A stretch of 36,263 nt of DNA from Levilactobacillus senmaizukei DSM 21775 = NBRC 103853 (GTDB lineage Bacteria > Bacillota > Bacilli > Lactobacillales > Lactobacillaceae), in the NCBI RefSeq assembly GCF_001592085.1, contig NZ_BCWD01000021.1, positions 1-36,263 of the forward strand, in the 5' to 3' direction. Positions 8,901 through 15,724 of this stretch are shown piece after piece. Position 1 is the first letter of the stretch; every line of letters begins with the position of its first letter. The notes beneath the pieces are model-generated. The model was not told where the DNA came from, ran no database searches, and saw only the letters and a list, made by a program, of their open reading frames with translations. The position numbers were made by a program, and so were the translations under genes.

Positions 8901-9253
8901 CCACGGACCTCCCCGTCAATAATTAGATATTCTTAACTAACACTGGCCCATTATACCATAAACGCCGCCAGCTATTCGGTGTCATTCCGACATAATAGTG
9001 ACCAGACAACGATCACCACCGCTGACCGTAATCAACAACATTTTAATACCATCTGATAAATCAAATAATTATAAAGCGTTTTCTCTCCTGAAACATTTAC
9101 GAATGGCCGTTTTTATGGTCTAATGGATTAATTGGGCCCACTGCCGGATTGGGGAATTTTAAAAATCCGGTAAGGTCCCCCAGATTTCATTGAGGAATGA
9201 ATGGAGAAGCCTATAATTGGATTAAGATTTTGACGAGGATGAGGAAATAAATT
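8901..9253. other. Divergent intergenic region between AEC permease and LCP genes
   Basis: The left part carries the probable permease promoter and the right part the LCP promoter. Between them is an AT-rich stretch and one inverted repeat, CCGGATT (9144-9150) with AATCCGG (9164-9170). No gene of its own is evident. Confidence 0.6.
9190..9217 (+). promoter_or_regulatory. Promoter of the LCP gene
   Basis: TTGAGG (9190-9195) and a consensus TATAAT (9212-9217) are separated by 16 bases, about 40 bases before the ATG at 9254. Confidence 0.75.
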
Positions 9254-10405
9254 ATGCCAAACGATAACGAAAACAGTCGACGACGCCACGCGCCCGAAGA
9301 CTTTGAACAGGTGTATGACCGTCGAGCTGACCGCAACTCCCACTTCAAACAGCCGCAGGTGCATCCACACCGGCCAGTCATGTGGACCATTGTGGTCACT
9401 CTATTAGTGTTGCTAGGCGGGGGCCTAGCCTATGGCTATCAGGCCTGGAATTCCGCAAAAAAGACCTTTAGCCAAACCTATGAGGCTTCCAGTGGTGCGA
9501 AGAGCCGTAACGTCTCGGCTATTTTGAAGAAAAACCAATCGTTTTCAATTCTCTTAATGGGAACCGATACCGGAGCTCTGGGTCGTTCAGACGTTGGACG
9601 GACCGATACCCTGATGGTGGCCACGATTAACCCCAAGACGGAAACCGCCTACCTGACCAGTATCCCCCGGGACACGCGGGTGACGGTCGGCTCCGGGGCC
9701 AACGCCTCCATCCAGAAGATTAACGCCGCTTACACCATTGGTGGTCCCAAGACGGCGGTTAAGACCGTTGAAAATCTACTCGATATTCCGATCGACTTCT
9801 ATGCGATCGTGAATATGGGTGGCTTAGAAAAGATGGTTGAATCCGTTGGCGGGGTTGATGTCAAACCCACGCTGACCTTCAAGTACGGGGCGGCAAACGT
9901 CGTCAAGGGCCAGAAGACCCACCTGAATGGCAAACAGGCCCTGGATTACTCTCGGATGCGACATGAAGATCCACTGGGCGACTACGGTCGGCAAAAGCGC
10001 CAACGGGAAGTGCTCCAGAAGCTGGTTGTTAAGGCAGCTGGCTTGTCTTCCATCACGCGTTACCAATCCATCTTGAAATCACTGAACGGTAACTTGAAGA
10101 CCGATTTAACCTTCGATGATCTGATGCAGATTCGGGCTAAGTATGGGGACGCTTCTCACCATATTAGCTCCGAGACTTTACAGGGACAGGATGCGATGAT
10201 CGATGGCCTTTCCTATCAGGTGCCAACGACACAGGAATTGAAGAAGGTCTCGAACCACATTCGCAAAACGTTAGGATTAGCCAACACGTCGAAGTTCACC
10301 ACCGATGCGGATACCTCGACGACTGACGGCACCACGAATGCCGATGGCACGACGCCAACAGCTGATACGACCGGCGCTGCCGCTAACAACGGGTATGGTT
10401 ACTAA
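9254..10405 (+). CDS. LytR-CpsA-Psr (LCP) family cell-wall polymer ligase
   Basis: LCP enzymes transfer undecaprenyl-linked glycopolymers, such as wall teichoic acid or capsule, onto peptidoglycan outside the cell. The protein has a charged cytoplasmic N-terminus (1-42), one membrane helix (about 43-62) and an LCP domain beginning FSILLMGTDTGALGRSDVGR, with RTDTLMVATINP and SIPRDTRV carrying the conserved Arg and Asp residues. YSRMRHEDPLGDYGRQKRQRE is the second signature. The C-terminus is a Thr/Asp/Gly-rich low-complexity tail of about 35 residues. 383 residues is normal. It is monocistronic with its own promoter and terminator. Polymer specificity is not visible. Confidence 0.94.
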   Translation: MPNDNENSRRRHAPEDFEQVYDRRADRNSHFKQPQVHPHRPVMWTIVVTLLVLLGGGLAYGYQAWNSAKKTFSQTYEASSGAKSRNVSAILKKNQSFSILLMGTDTGALGRSDVGRTDTLMVATINPKTETAYLTSIPRDTRVTVGSGANASIQKINAAYTIGGPKTAVKTVENLLDIPIDFYAIVNMGGLEKMVESVGGVDVKPTLTFKYGAANVVKGQKTHLNGKQALDYSRMRHEDPLGDYGRQKRQREVLQKLVVKAAGLSSITRYQSILKSLNGNLKTDLTFDDLMQIRAKYGDASHHISSETLQGQDAMIDGLSYQVPTTQELKKVSNHIRKTLGLANTSKFTTDADTSTTDGTTNADGTTPTADTTGAAANNGYGY

Positions 10406-10420
10406 TTTAATGACGACACA

Positions 10421-10456
10421 GCGTCCGAATAAACTATTTATTCGGACGCTTTTTGT
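10421..10456 (+). terminator. Terminator of the LCP gene
   Basis: GCGTCCGAATAAA pairs with TTTATTCGGACGC around a tiny loop and is followed by TTTTTGTTTT. Confidence 0.92.
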
Positions 10457-10522
10457 TTTCTCTCAAAGCCAGCTTTACTCACGCTTTACGCCACCTTGGT
10501 CGATCCTAATAAAAAATTTTTC

Positions 10523-10575
10523 TTGCCAAACTCAAAATTGTTCGGTAAAGTCTAAATGGTAATCATTACTATTTA
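10523..10575 (+). promoter_or_regulatory. Promoter with Zur-type operator
   Basis: TTGCCA (10523-10528) and TAAAGT (10546-10551) are 17 bases apart. Directly downstream, over the likely start point, is a 23-bp imperfect palindrome (10553-10575) with GGTAAT and ATTACT around a central C, flanked by AAAT/ATTT. It closely resembles the Firmicutes Zur box (AAATCGTAAT-N-ATTACGATTT). This predicts repression in zinc sufficiency. Confidence 0.8.
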
Positions 10576-10596
10576 GAAATAAGGAACGACATTCTC

Positions 10597-11498
10597 ATGA
10601 CTAGATTTACTAAACTCATTGGCCTCACGTTGGTTTCACTACTGATGCTGACCCTGACTGGCTGTTCTGCTAAGCAAGCCACGACTTCCCCCACCAAGCC
10701 GATTCAGTTTGTCGCCAGCGTTGATTTCTATGGCGAAGTGGCCAAAGCCGTCCTAGGCAATCACGGTACCGTTACCACTATTATCAACAGTGCTAGCGTT
10801 GATCCTCACGATTTCGAGCCGACTCCCAAGGATGCCCAGGACGTGAGTCTGGCCAACGTCACCCTAGCAAACGGGATCGGGTATGACGCCTGGATGCAAA
10901 AACTCGTCAAGAGTGAGTCCCGGCCGAATACAACTAACATCCGGGTTGGCGAGGACGTCATGCACAAGCATACTGGTGATAACGAACACCTCTGGTATGA
11001 CCCCGAAACAATGGGCAGATTAGCCACCCATTTAGCCCAGCAATTTGGCAAACGTGCCCCTAAGTACCGGCGGATTTACGCCAAAAACACCGAGACTTAC
11101 CTTAAACACCTGGAGCCGCTGCAAGGCCAGGTAAAAACACTGAAGCAATCCAGTAACCACCAACTAGTCGATGTCAGCGAACCCGTCTTCGACTATGCTC
11201 TGTCAGCGCTGGGTTATCGCAGACATAATCAGGCCTTCGAACTCGCCGTTGAGAATGGGACTGATCCGAGTCCCCAAGTTGTCAGGATGATACAGACCGA
11301 TATCCGTCACCATCTAATTGCCTTCTTTGTTAATAATTCGCAGTCCAGTGACAAGACGGTGGCCGCAATGGTCACACTCGCGAACAGCATCACGTCCCTG
11401 TCCTAAACGTGACGGAAACATTGCCAAAAGGGAAAGATTATTTAGCCTGGATGACCGATCAGTATCAGCAACTCGCCAAGATTCAAGCCCAGTCATAG
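10597..11498 (+). pseudogene. Zinc ABC-transporter substrate-binding lipoprotein, frameshifted near the 3' end
   Basis: ZnuA/AdcA-type lipoproteins capture zinc outside the membrane for an ABC importer. The leader ends in the lipobox LTGC (Cys about 23). Metal-site blocks are DPHDFEPTPKD and NEHLWYDPETM, and ENGTDPSPQVV is the usual loop of the second lobe. The frame runs to a stop at 11404-11406 with an unrelated ending, NSITSLS. If one base is restored near 11384, the sequence reads QHHVPVLNVTETLPKGKDYLAWM and continues to a TAG at 11496-11498, about 300 residues, the normal length. So a single-base deletion removes about 40 residues of the second lobe. It may be a true inactivation or a sequencing error. 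No permease or ATPase gene is adjacent. Confidence 0.88.
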
Positions 11499-11536
11499 CC
11501 AAGCCATAGATCCTGTCACATTGCTATAAAATCTGT

Positions 11537-11564
11537 TTGTGGTTCGCCCCAAATGCGTTAAAAT
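11537..11564 (+). promoter_or_regulatory. Promoter of the EAL gene
   Basis: TTGTGG (11537-11542), a 16-base spacer and TAAAAT (11559-11564), about 35 bases before the ATG at 11599. The EAL gene therefore need not depend on the zinc operon. Confidence 0.6.
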
Positions 11565-11598
11565 AGAGATACTTAAAACTATGAAAGGGGCTGACCAC

Positions 11599-12261
11599 AT
11601 GTATCGGTTTTTTGTGCAACCACAGATCAATGAAGACGACAATCGCGTGTTTGGCTATGAAGTACTCCTCCGTAAACAAAACGACAATGACGAGTGGGTT
11701 CTCCCACATCACTTCACCGATATCTCTGTGACCGACCAAGCGAAGCTCCTCGAAGAAACGGCTGCCGCCTTACACACGGCAGTGACCAAACAGACGCTGT
11801 CGTTTAACCTTAACACCCAACAACTACGGAATCCATATACCTTGGGTGCGATCATCTTGTTGAAGAAACGTCTGGCGCCGGCTTCACTAAACATCGAACT
11901 GACTGAGGCCCCGACCCTCGAGGAAATGAAGCTTTTCAGTATGACCATTCACCAATACGGGATCGGGTTGATCTTGGATGATGTGGGTACGGGGTCCAAC
12001 ACCTACGAAAACATCAAACATCTCTTACCGTTCGTCGACGGCATCAAGTTTGCCATGCAAAACCTGCGGTCCACCGGTGAACGGGATCTTATCCCAGCTA
12101 GCCTCGCGTTCTGGGCCCAGACGGCTCGTGAGGATCACCTTCAACTAGTTCTTGAGGGCGTGGAAAATGCCGAAGACCAAGAGCTCGCAAAACAATTTGG
12201 TATCAATCTGCACCAGGGTTATCTCTACGGACAGCCCAGTCTCGTCGAAACCCTCGCCTAA
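11599..12261 (+). CDS. Stand-alone EAL-domain protein, probable cyclic-di-GMP phosphodiesterase
   Basis: EAL enzymes linearise c-di-GMP to pGpG using divalent metal ions. This 220-residue protein is one EAL domain without sensor, GGDEF or membrane part. Visible motifs: YEVLLR (Glu21, the EAL position), SFNLN (Asn70/72), IELTE (100-103), LDDVGTG (Asp127/128), DGIKF (Lys150), LEGVEN (Glu186/189) and HQGYLYGQP (Gln206). The main metal and base residues are thus kept, and catalysis is plausible, although EVL replaces EAL and DDVGTG replaces DDFGTG. The ATG at 11599 has GAAAGGGG eight bases upstream; an upstream extension in frame (from 11539) overlaps the promoter and was rejected. It may instead be a c-di-GMP-binding effector. 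Confidence 0.88.
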   Translation: MYRFFVQPQINEDDNRVFGYEVLLRKQNDNDEWVLPHHFTDISVTDQAKLLEETAAALHTAVTKQTLSFNLNTQQLRNPYTLGAIILLKKRLAPASLNIELTEAPTLEEMKLFSMTIHQYGIGLILDDVGTGSNTYENIKHLLPFVDGIKFAMQNLRSTGERDLIPASLAFWAQTAREDHLQLVLEGVENAEDQELAKQFGINLHQGYLYGQPSLVETLA

Positions 12262-12263
12262 TT

Positions 12264-12322
12264 AAAAAGCGGCTGTGACAACCACTTTCATTTCTGAAAG
12301 TTCGCTGTCACAGCCGCTTTTT
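12264..12322. terminator. Strong bidirectional terminator between EAL and PTS genes
   Basis: AAAAAGCGGCTGTGACA (12264-12280) is perfectly complementary to 12306-12322. The loop contains a smaller CTTTCA/TGAAAG hairpin. A and T runs on both sides let it serve both convergent units. Confidence 0.95.
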
Positions 12323-13143
12323 TAGCGGAACAACCCGATCCAATAACCCCCAATGCCGAGAACGAAGACCCCGACAAATAGCCAAAGGGGCCGAACGCGA
12401 TGACGCAACAACCAAACGGCCAGTAACGTCAGGCCCAGGGGTAAAACCCCTGGTAGCAGTTGGTCCAACATGGCTTGTAACCTTTTGGTAACCCCACCCG
12501 GCAGATGAAACGATGGCGCTAATTGTAACCGTGTCCAGCGAGGCACAATGGCCCCCATGACGAAAAGGCCAACGATCGAGGCACCTTCCGTCAAACGGCG
12601 TAACGTCTCCGATTGCAGTCCGGTCACGGCGCTAATGCCGCGACGATAGCCCCAGCGCTGGGTCAGCCACCGGAAACTGAGCCGCACCACATTCCAGCCA
12701 ATAAAGAAGGTCAATGGTCCCACAATCCCAAAACCACTGAAGACCAAGGTTGCCGCAAAGGCACTTAATAATGGACGCCAAATGCCCCACCAGACGGGAT
12801 CGGCTACTCCCGCCAACGATCCCATCATGGCCACCTTAACACTCTTAATCTCGGCATCCGTGACGGGCTTCCCATTGGCGTGATCCTCTTCCATGGCCAA
12901 CGTCACCCCGGTAATGAGGGACTGCATGTATGGCATGGTATTGAATAGCTCTAAGTGCCGCTGCGCAGCCGCAGCTTGATCTGTCTGATCTGGATATAAG
13001 CGTCGTATGGCTGGAATCATTAGGTAACAGAACCCCATATTTTGCAGCCGGGGATAGTTCCAAGCGGCTTGTTCAAAACCAGAACGGACGAAGACGTGGA
13101 CCTGATCCCCCATGGTTAGTCTAAACTTAGTTGGTTCCGCCAT
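12322..13143 (-). CDS. Mannose-class PTS component IID
   Basis: IID is one of two membrane subunits of mannose/fructose/sorbose-type PTS permeases. The 273 residues begin with the cytoplasmic part (FVRSGFEQAAWNYPRLQNMGF, typical of IID), then PYMQSLITGVTLAMEE and VKVAMMGSLAGVADPVWWG, and end with hydrophobic helices. The ATG at 13143 follows GGAGGG seven bases upstream, and that site overlaps the stop region of IIC, so translation is coupled. Last gene of the operon, ending in the shared terminator. Sugar specificity cannot be inferred. Confidence 0.93.
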   Translation of the reverse strand: MAEPTKFRLTMGDQVHVFVRSGFEQAAWNYPRLQNMGFCYLMIPAIRRLYPDQTDQAAAAQRHLELFNTMPYMQSLITGVTLAMEEDHANGKPVTDAEIKSVKVAMMGSLAGVADPVWWGIWRPLLSAFAATLVFSGFGIVGPLTFFIGWNVVRLSFRWLTQRWGYRRGISAVTGLQSETLRRLTEGASIVGLFVMGAIVPRWTRLQLAPSFHLPGGVTKRLQAMLDQLLPGVLPLGLTLLAVWLLRHRVRPLWLFVGVFVLGIGGYWIGLFR

Positions 13144-13156
13144 CTTGATCCCTCCT

Positions 13157-13954
13157 TTATAAATCGTCTAATTCTCGGTCCAAGTCATCGTCGGCCGAGG
13201 ATGTTGGTCCCCCACCTTGAGGATGCTGATCCTTGGACTTCAGATTAAGGTAAATCACTGCCAAGGCCACCCCAATCATCACCAGTGCAATCAGATTCAA
13301 ATGACTGTCGGTGGCACAAGCAAAGCCCATAAAGAAAAACGGCCACAACCGGCGAGACGCCATCATATTAATCACGATTGCGAAGCTGACGATCACCAAG
13401 AGCCCCGCCGTCACCCGTAATCCACCACGAAGGGTGATCGGCAACCACTGGTAAGCTGTGGTCATCCAGGCGCTTGGCAAGGCTAACAAAATCGCCATCG
13501 GAATGACCACCCGCAAGCCCTGTAGCCCAATACTCATCAATTGAAGCGCGGTGATCTGGCCCAGGTTCCCCCGGCTCGCGGCGCGATCGGCCCGCGCGAC
13601 CAATGGCACGATGATCCGCCGCAACCCCCGGGTCAACCAGAGACCCACGACGGCCAAGGGGATCGCCATGATAACCCCCATCGCTACGGGTAATTGGGCG
13701 GGACCGGTAACCAGCCAAGCCGCACCCACGGCACCCAGAGCCGCATCCGGGGCCACTGCACTGCCAATATTCATCCAACCAAGGGTCACCAGTTGCAGGG
13801 AGGCCCCTAGCGCCAGACCAGCCACTAGGTTCCCTGTAACCAGCCCCACTAAGGCACACGCCACGATCGGTTGGTGGAACTCCCATTCATCGATAACGCC
13901 TTCTAGGCCAGCCAAGAAGGCGACCAACAGGATTCCCCAAAATTCTAGATTCAT
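13157..13954 (-). CDS. Mannose-class PTS component IIC
   Basis: The membrane subunit that, with IID, forms the sugar channel. In 265 residues it shows GLEGVIDEWEFHQPIVACALVG, LQLVTLGWMNIGSAVAPDAALG and further helices, all typical of IIC. The hydrophilic C-terminal tail ends in an acidic run (SADDDLDRELDDL). The ATG at 13954 has AAGGCGG six bases upstream. It is separated from IIB by 67 bases that hold a hairpin terminator, while IIC and IID are only 13 bases apart, so IIC-IID may be expressed at a different level from IIA-IIB. Confidence 0.93.
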   Translation of the reverse strand: MNLEFWGILLVAFLAGLEGVIDEWEFHQPIVACALVGLVTGNLVAGLALGASLQLVTLGWMNIGSAVAPDAALGAVGAAWLVTGPAQLPVAMGVIMAIPLAVVGLWLTRGLRRIIVPLVARADRAASRGNLGQITALQLMSIGLQGLRVVIPMAILLALPSAWMTTAYQWLPITLRGGLRVTAGLLVIVSFAIVINMMASRRLWPFFFMGFACATDSHLNLIALVMIGVALAVIYLNLKSKDQHPQGGGPTSSADDDLDRELDDL

Positions 13955-13980
13955 GTTTAACCGCCTTTCGTCAGAGATCC

Positions 13981-14023
13981 AAAAACACCTGCCAGTGGAT
14001 GATAACCACCGCGTCAGGTGTTT
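13981..14023 (-). terminator. Intra-operon hairpin/terminator between IIB and IIC
   Basis: On the minus strand AAACACCTG pairs with CAGGTGTTT, with GTGG/CCAC pairing further in, followed by five T. The first arm overlaps the IIB stop codon (14022-14024). It should act as a partial terminator or as an RNA-stability element separating IIA-IIB from IIC-IID. Confidence 0.75.
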
Positions 14024-14525
14024 AGGCCAGACCTTTTTTCGTTGCGAGATTCAAAAAATCCTGTGGCCGATCGGACGGAACCGTCTGAGCCGTCACCGTG
14101 ACCCCTTGAGTCATCAGCTTATGTGCAACCTGAACATCGGTGGCATCTGCCGCCACACTATCCGTCAACATCGTTTTGCCTGATGAAAACGCTAAATTTC
14201 CCACGTTAACCCCGCTACCACGTAGGTCAACGCCCGCTTCAAATAACCGATACATGTCCGTTAAATTTTCCGTTAAGAGTAACACCCGAAAGCTATCAAA
14301 ACGTGGATCATGAAAAATCTTAGCCATCTTATCAACGGAAATGACATTGGCTTTCACGTCGGCCGGTGCCGCCTGAACAATTAATGTTTTACGCAACTGA
14401 TCCTGAACCACATCATCGGATACCACCAGGATCCGGTTAGGCCGGACCGTTTTCGTCCAAACAGTGGCAACCTGACCGTGTAACAGTCGGCTATCAACCC
14501 GGGCCAAGCTAATGGTCATTGTCAT
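14022..14525 (-). CDS. Mannose-class PTS component IIB
   Basis: The cytoplasmic phosphotransfer subunit, which takes the phosphate from IIA and gives it to the incoming sugar. Phosphorylatable His lies in ARVDSRLLHGQVAT (residues 8-21), the standard IIB signature; RSRL-type variation of RIDDRL is minor. 167 residues is the normal size. Its ATG overlaps the IIA stop as ATGA (14522-14525), giving tight translational coupling and equal amounts of IIA and IIB. A second ATG two codons later is also possible. Confidence 0.93.
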   Translation of the reverse strand: MTMTISLARVDSRLLHGQVATVWTKTVRPNRILVVSDDVVQDQLRKTLIVQAAPADVKANVISVDKMAKIFHDPRFDSFRVLLLTENLTDMYRLFEAGVDLRGSGVNVGNLAFSSGKTMLTDSVAADATDVQVAHKLMTQGVTVTAQTVPSDRPQDFLNLATKKGLA

Positions 14526-14941
14526 AACAATTCGTCATCTCCTGTGCCAGCCTGTAAGTCCAGGTGGCGAATACTACTTCTTGCTGCTCGTTCCAAATGC
14601 GGAATCACTTCAGTCAACGATTGTTGCTGTAGCGATAGCGCTTCAATTAACATCGGTAAATTAAGCCCCGCAACCAGCCCATATTTATCGGGGTGTTGGG
14701 CCACTATTTGGCTGGCCGCATTGAACGGCGATCCGCCCCAAAGATCCACTAGAAATAACAATTCAGTAACCGGTTCCATTTCCTGGATCGCCGTCTGATA
14801 GTGGTTGGCTAGATCGGTCAGGCTCTCATTAGCGGCTAAGGTCACGGCAGTCACCTTCGTCGACTTACCGTAAATCATCTCCGCGCTCTGCAATAGGCCC
14901 CGGGCAAACTGCCCGTGACTGGTAACGATTATGGCTAACAT
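14522..14941 (-). CDS. Mannose-class PTS component IIA
   Basis: The cytoplasmic subunit that accepts phosphate from HPr. MLAIIVTSHGQFARGLLQSA contains the active His (residue 9), and LFLVDLWGGSPFNAA is the second conserved block. The 139 residues form a single-domain IIA, not fused to IIB. First gene of the operon; the ATG at 14941 has GAGGTGG upstream. No regulator or glycosidase gene is adjacent. Confidence 0.93.
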   Translation of the reverse strand: MLAIIVTSHGQFARGLLQSAEMIYGKSTKVTAVTLAANESLTDLANHYQTAIQEMEPVTELLFLVDLWGGSPFNAASQIVAQHPDKYGLVAGLNLPMLIEALSLQQQSLTEVIPHLERAARSSIRHLDLQAGTGDDELL

Positions 14942-15001
14942 CGTGCCACCTCTTCATCCACGGCCTTCAATTCTGACCATCTCAAAATTAAATCTGCACC
15001 T

Positions 15002-15026
15002 AATATAGCATAAATAAGCGGTTTCA
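15002..15026 (-). promoter_or_regulatory. Possible PTS promoter with cre-like site
   Basis: On the minus strand TGAAACCGCTTATT (15013-15026) matches 12 of 14 cre positions, including the central CG, and is followed by TATATT (15002-15007), a fair -10. The -35 region is poor. It lies 60-85 bases before the IIA start, so CcpA control of the PTS operon is likely (inference). Confidence 0.5.
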
Positions 15027-15027
15027 G

Positions 15028-15648
15028 CTAGTTTGTGGTAAATTTTGTGATTAATTCACGAGGAGTCGTAAGACTGATGGTCGGGGTAAAACCACGCGGT
15101 TGTCGGTCGTTCCAGGCCGCATAGCCAAACGCAACATTAGCAGACTGGGCAGCCGCTTGGTCAAAGTGCGTATCCCCAATATAAATGGTCGTGGCCGGGT
15201 CGGCATTCAGCCGTTGCATGGCCAAGTTAATCCCATCAGGTGCCGGCTTCCCACGTTTAACATCTTCGGCCACGATCGCCAAAGAAAAATGATCGGCCAG
15301 ACCCGATGGCACGACATCGCGTTCGTACTCAAATTGCCGTTTGGAAGTCATGATTGCTAGTTGTGCGCCTTTTCTTCGTAACTGATCCAGCGTATCCAAG
15401 ACCCCGGGATAGACGCGCACCGTCTCCCGGTAAGCAGCCGTGCGTTCACCCCATGCGGCCAGAACGTGTTCCAGATTGGCCACGTGCAGGTCCTCCAGCG
15501 CATCACGACTAGGAATACCAAAGGTGGCAGTCAGTTCAGCATACGGACGGGGATCGCCTGCTTCCCTAAGGACAGCCTGCAACGCCCGCATGTACATGGC
15601 CTCTGTATCCATCAACGTGCCATCAATATCAAAAATATACGTTTGCAA
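15028..15648 (-). CDS. HAD-superfamily phosphatase (phosphoglycolate-phosphatase/PGM-like)
   Basis: A 206-residue cytosolic hydrolase with all four HAD motifs: FDIDGTLMD (nucleophile and acid Asp), IMTSK (motif II), KRGKPAPDG (motif III Lys) and YIGDTHFDQ (motif IV). A helical C1 cap lies between motifs I and II, as in Gph, PpaX and beta-phosphoglucomutase enzymes. It probably removes phosphate from a small metabolite. The start is TTG at 15648, well supported by AGGAGGG about six bases upstream. It lies just before the PTS genes without a visible terminator, so dephosphorylation of a PTS-derived sugar phosphate is possible but unproven. Confidence 0.88.
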   Translation of the reverse strand: MQTYIFDIDGTLMDTEAMYMRALQAVLREAGDPRPYAELTATFGIPSRDALEDLHVANLEHVLAAWGERTAAYRETVRVYPGVLDTLDQLRRKGAQLAIMTSKRQFEYERDVVPSGLADHFSLAIVAEDVKRGKPAPDGINLAMQRLNADPATTIYIGDTHFDQAAAQSANVAFGYAAWNDRQPRGFTPTISLTTPRELITKFTTN

Positions 15649-15674
15649 AAGTTTCCCTCCTCAATCGCGGCCAC

Positions 15675-15703
15675 AAAAAAAGCGCGGCCAGTATCGGTCT
15701 CGC
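15675..15703 (-). terminator. Weak terminator after the MATE gene
   Basis: On the minus strand a GCG...CGC stem with two internal mismatches is followed by seven T. Readthrough into the HAD gene is likely. Confidence 0.5.
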
Positions 15704-15724
15704 TTAATTTTAGCATGTTTTGAA

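Noticed and set aside
9041-9053. TTTTAATACCATC, also present at 24186-24198 upstream of tagA, as a shared cell-wall gene motif
   Set aside because: A single 13-base match is expected by chance in 36 kb, and its distances to the two genes differ.
9144-9170. CCGGATT/AATCCGG inverted repeat as a terminator or small RNA
   Set aside because: The loop is AT-rich and 13 bases long, and no T run or promoter is placed to make it a clear element.
14930-14947. TGGCAC-N5-TAGC, resembling a sigma-54 -24/-12 promoter, as found before some mannose PTS operons
   Set aside because: It overlaps the IIA start codon and the -12 part is a poor match.
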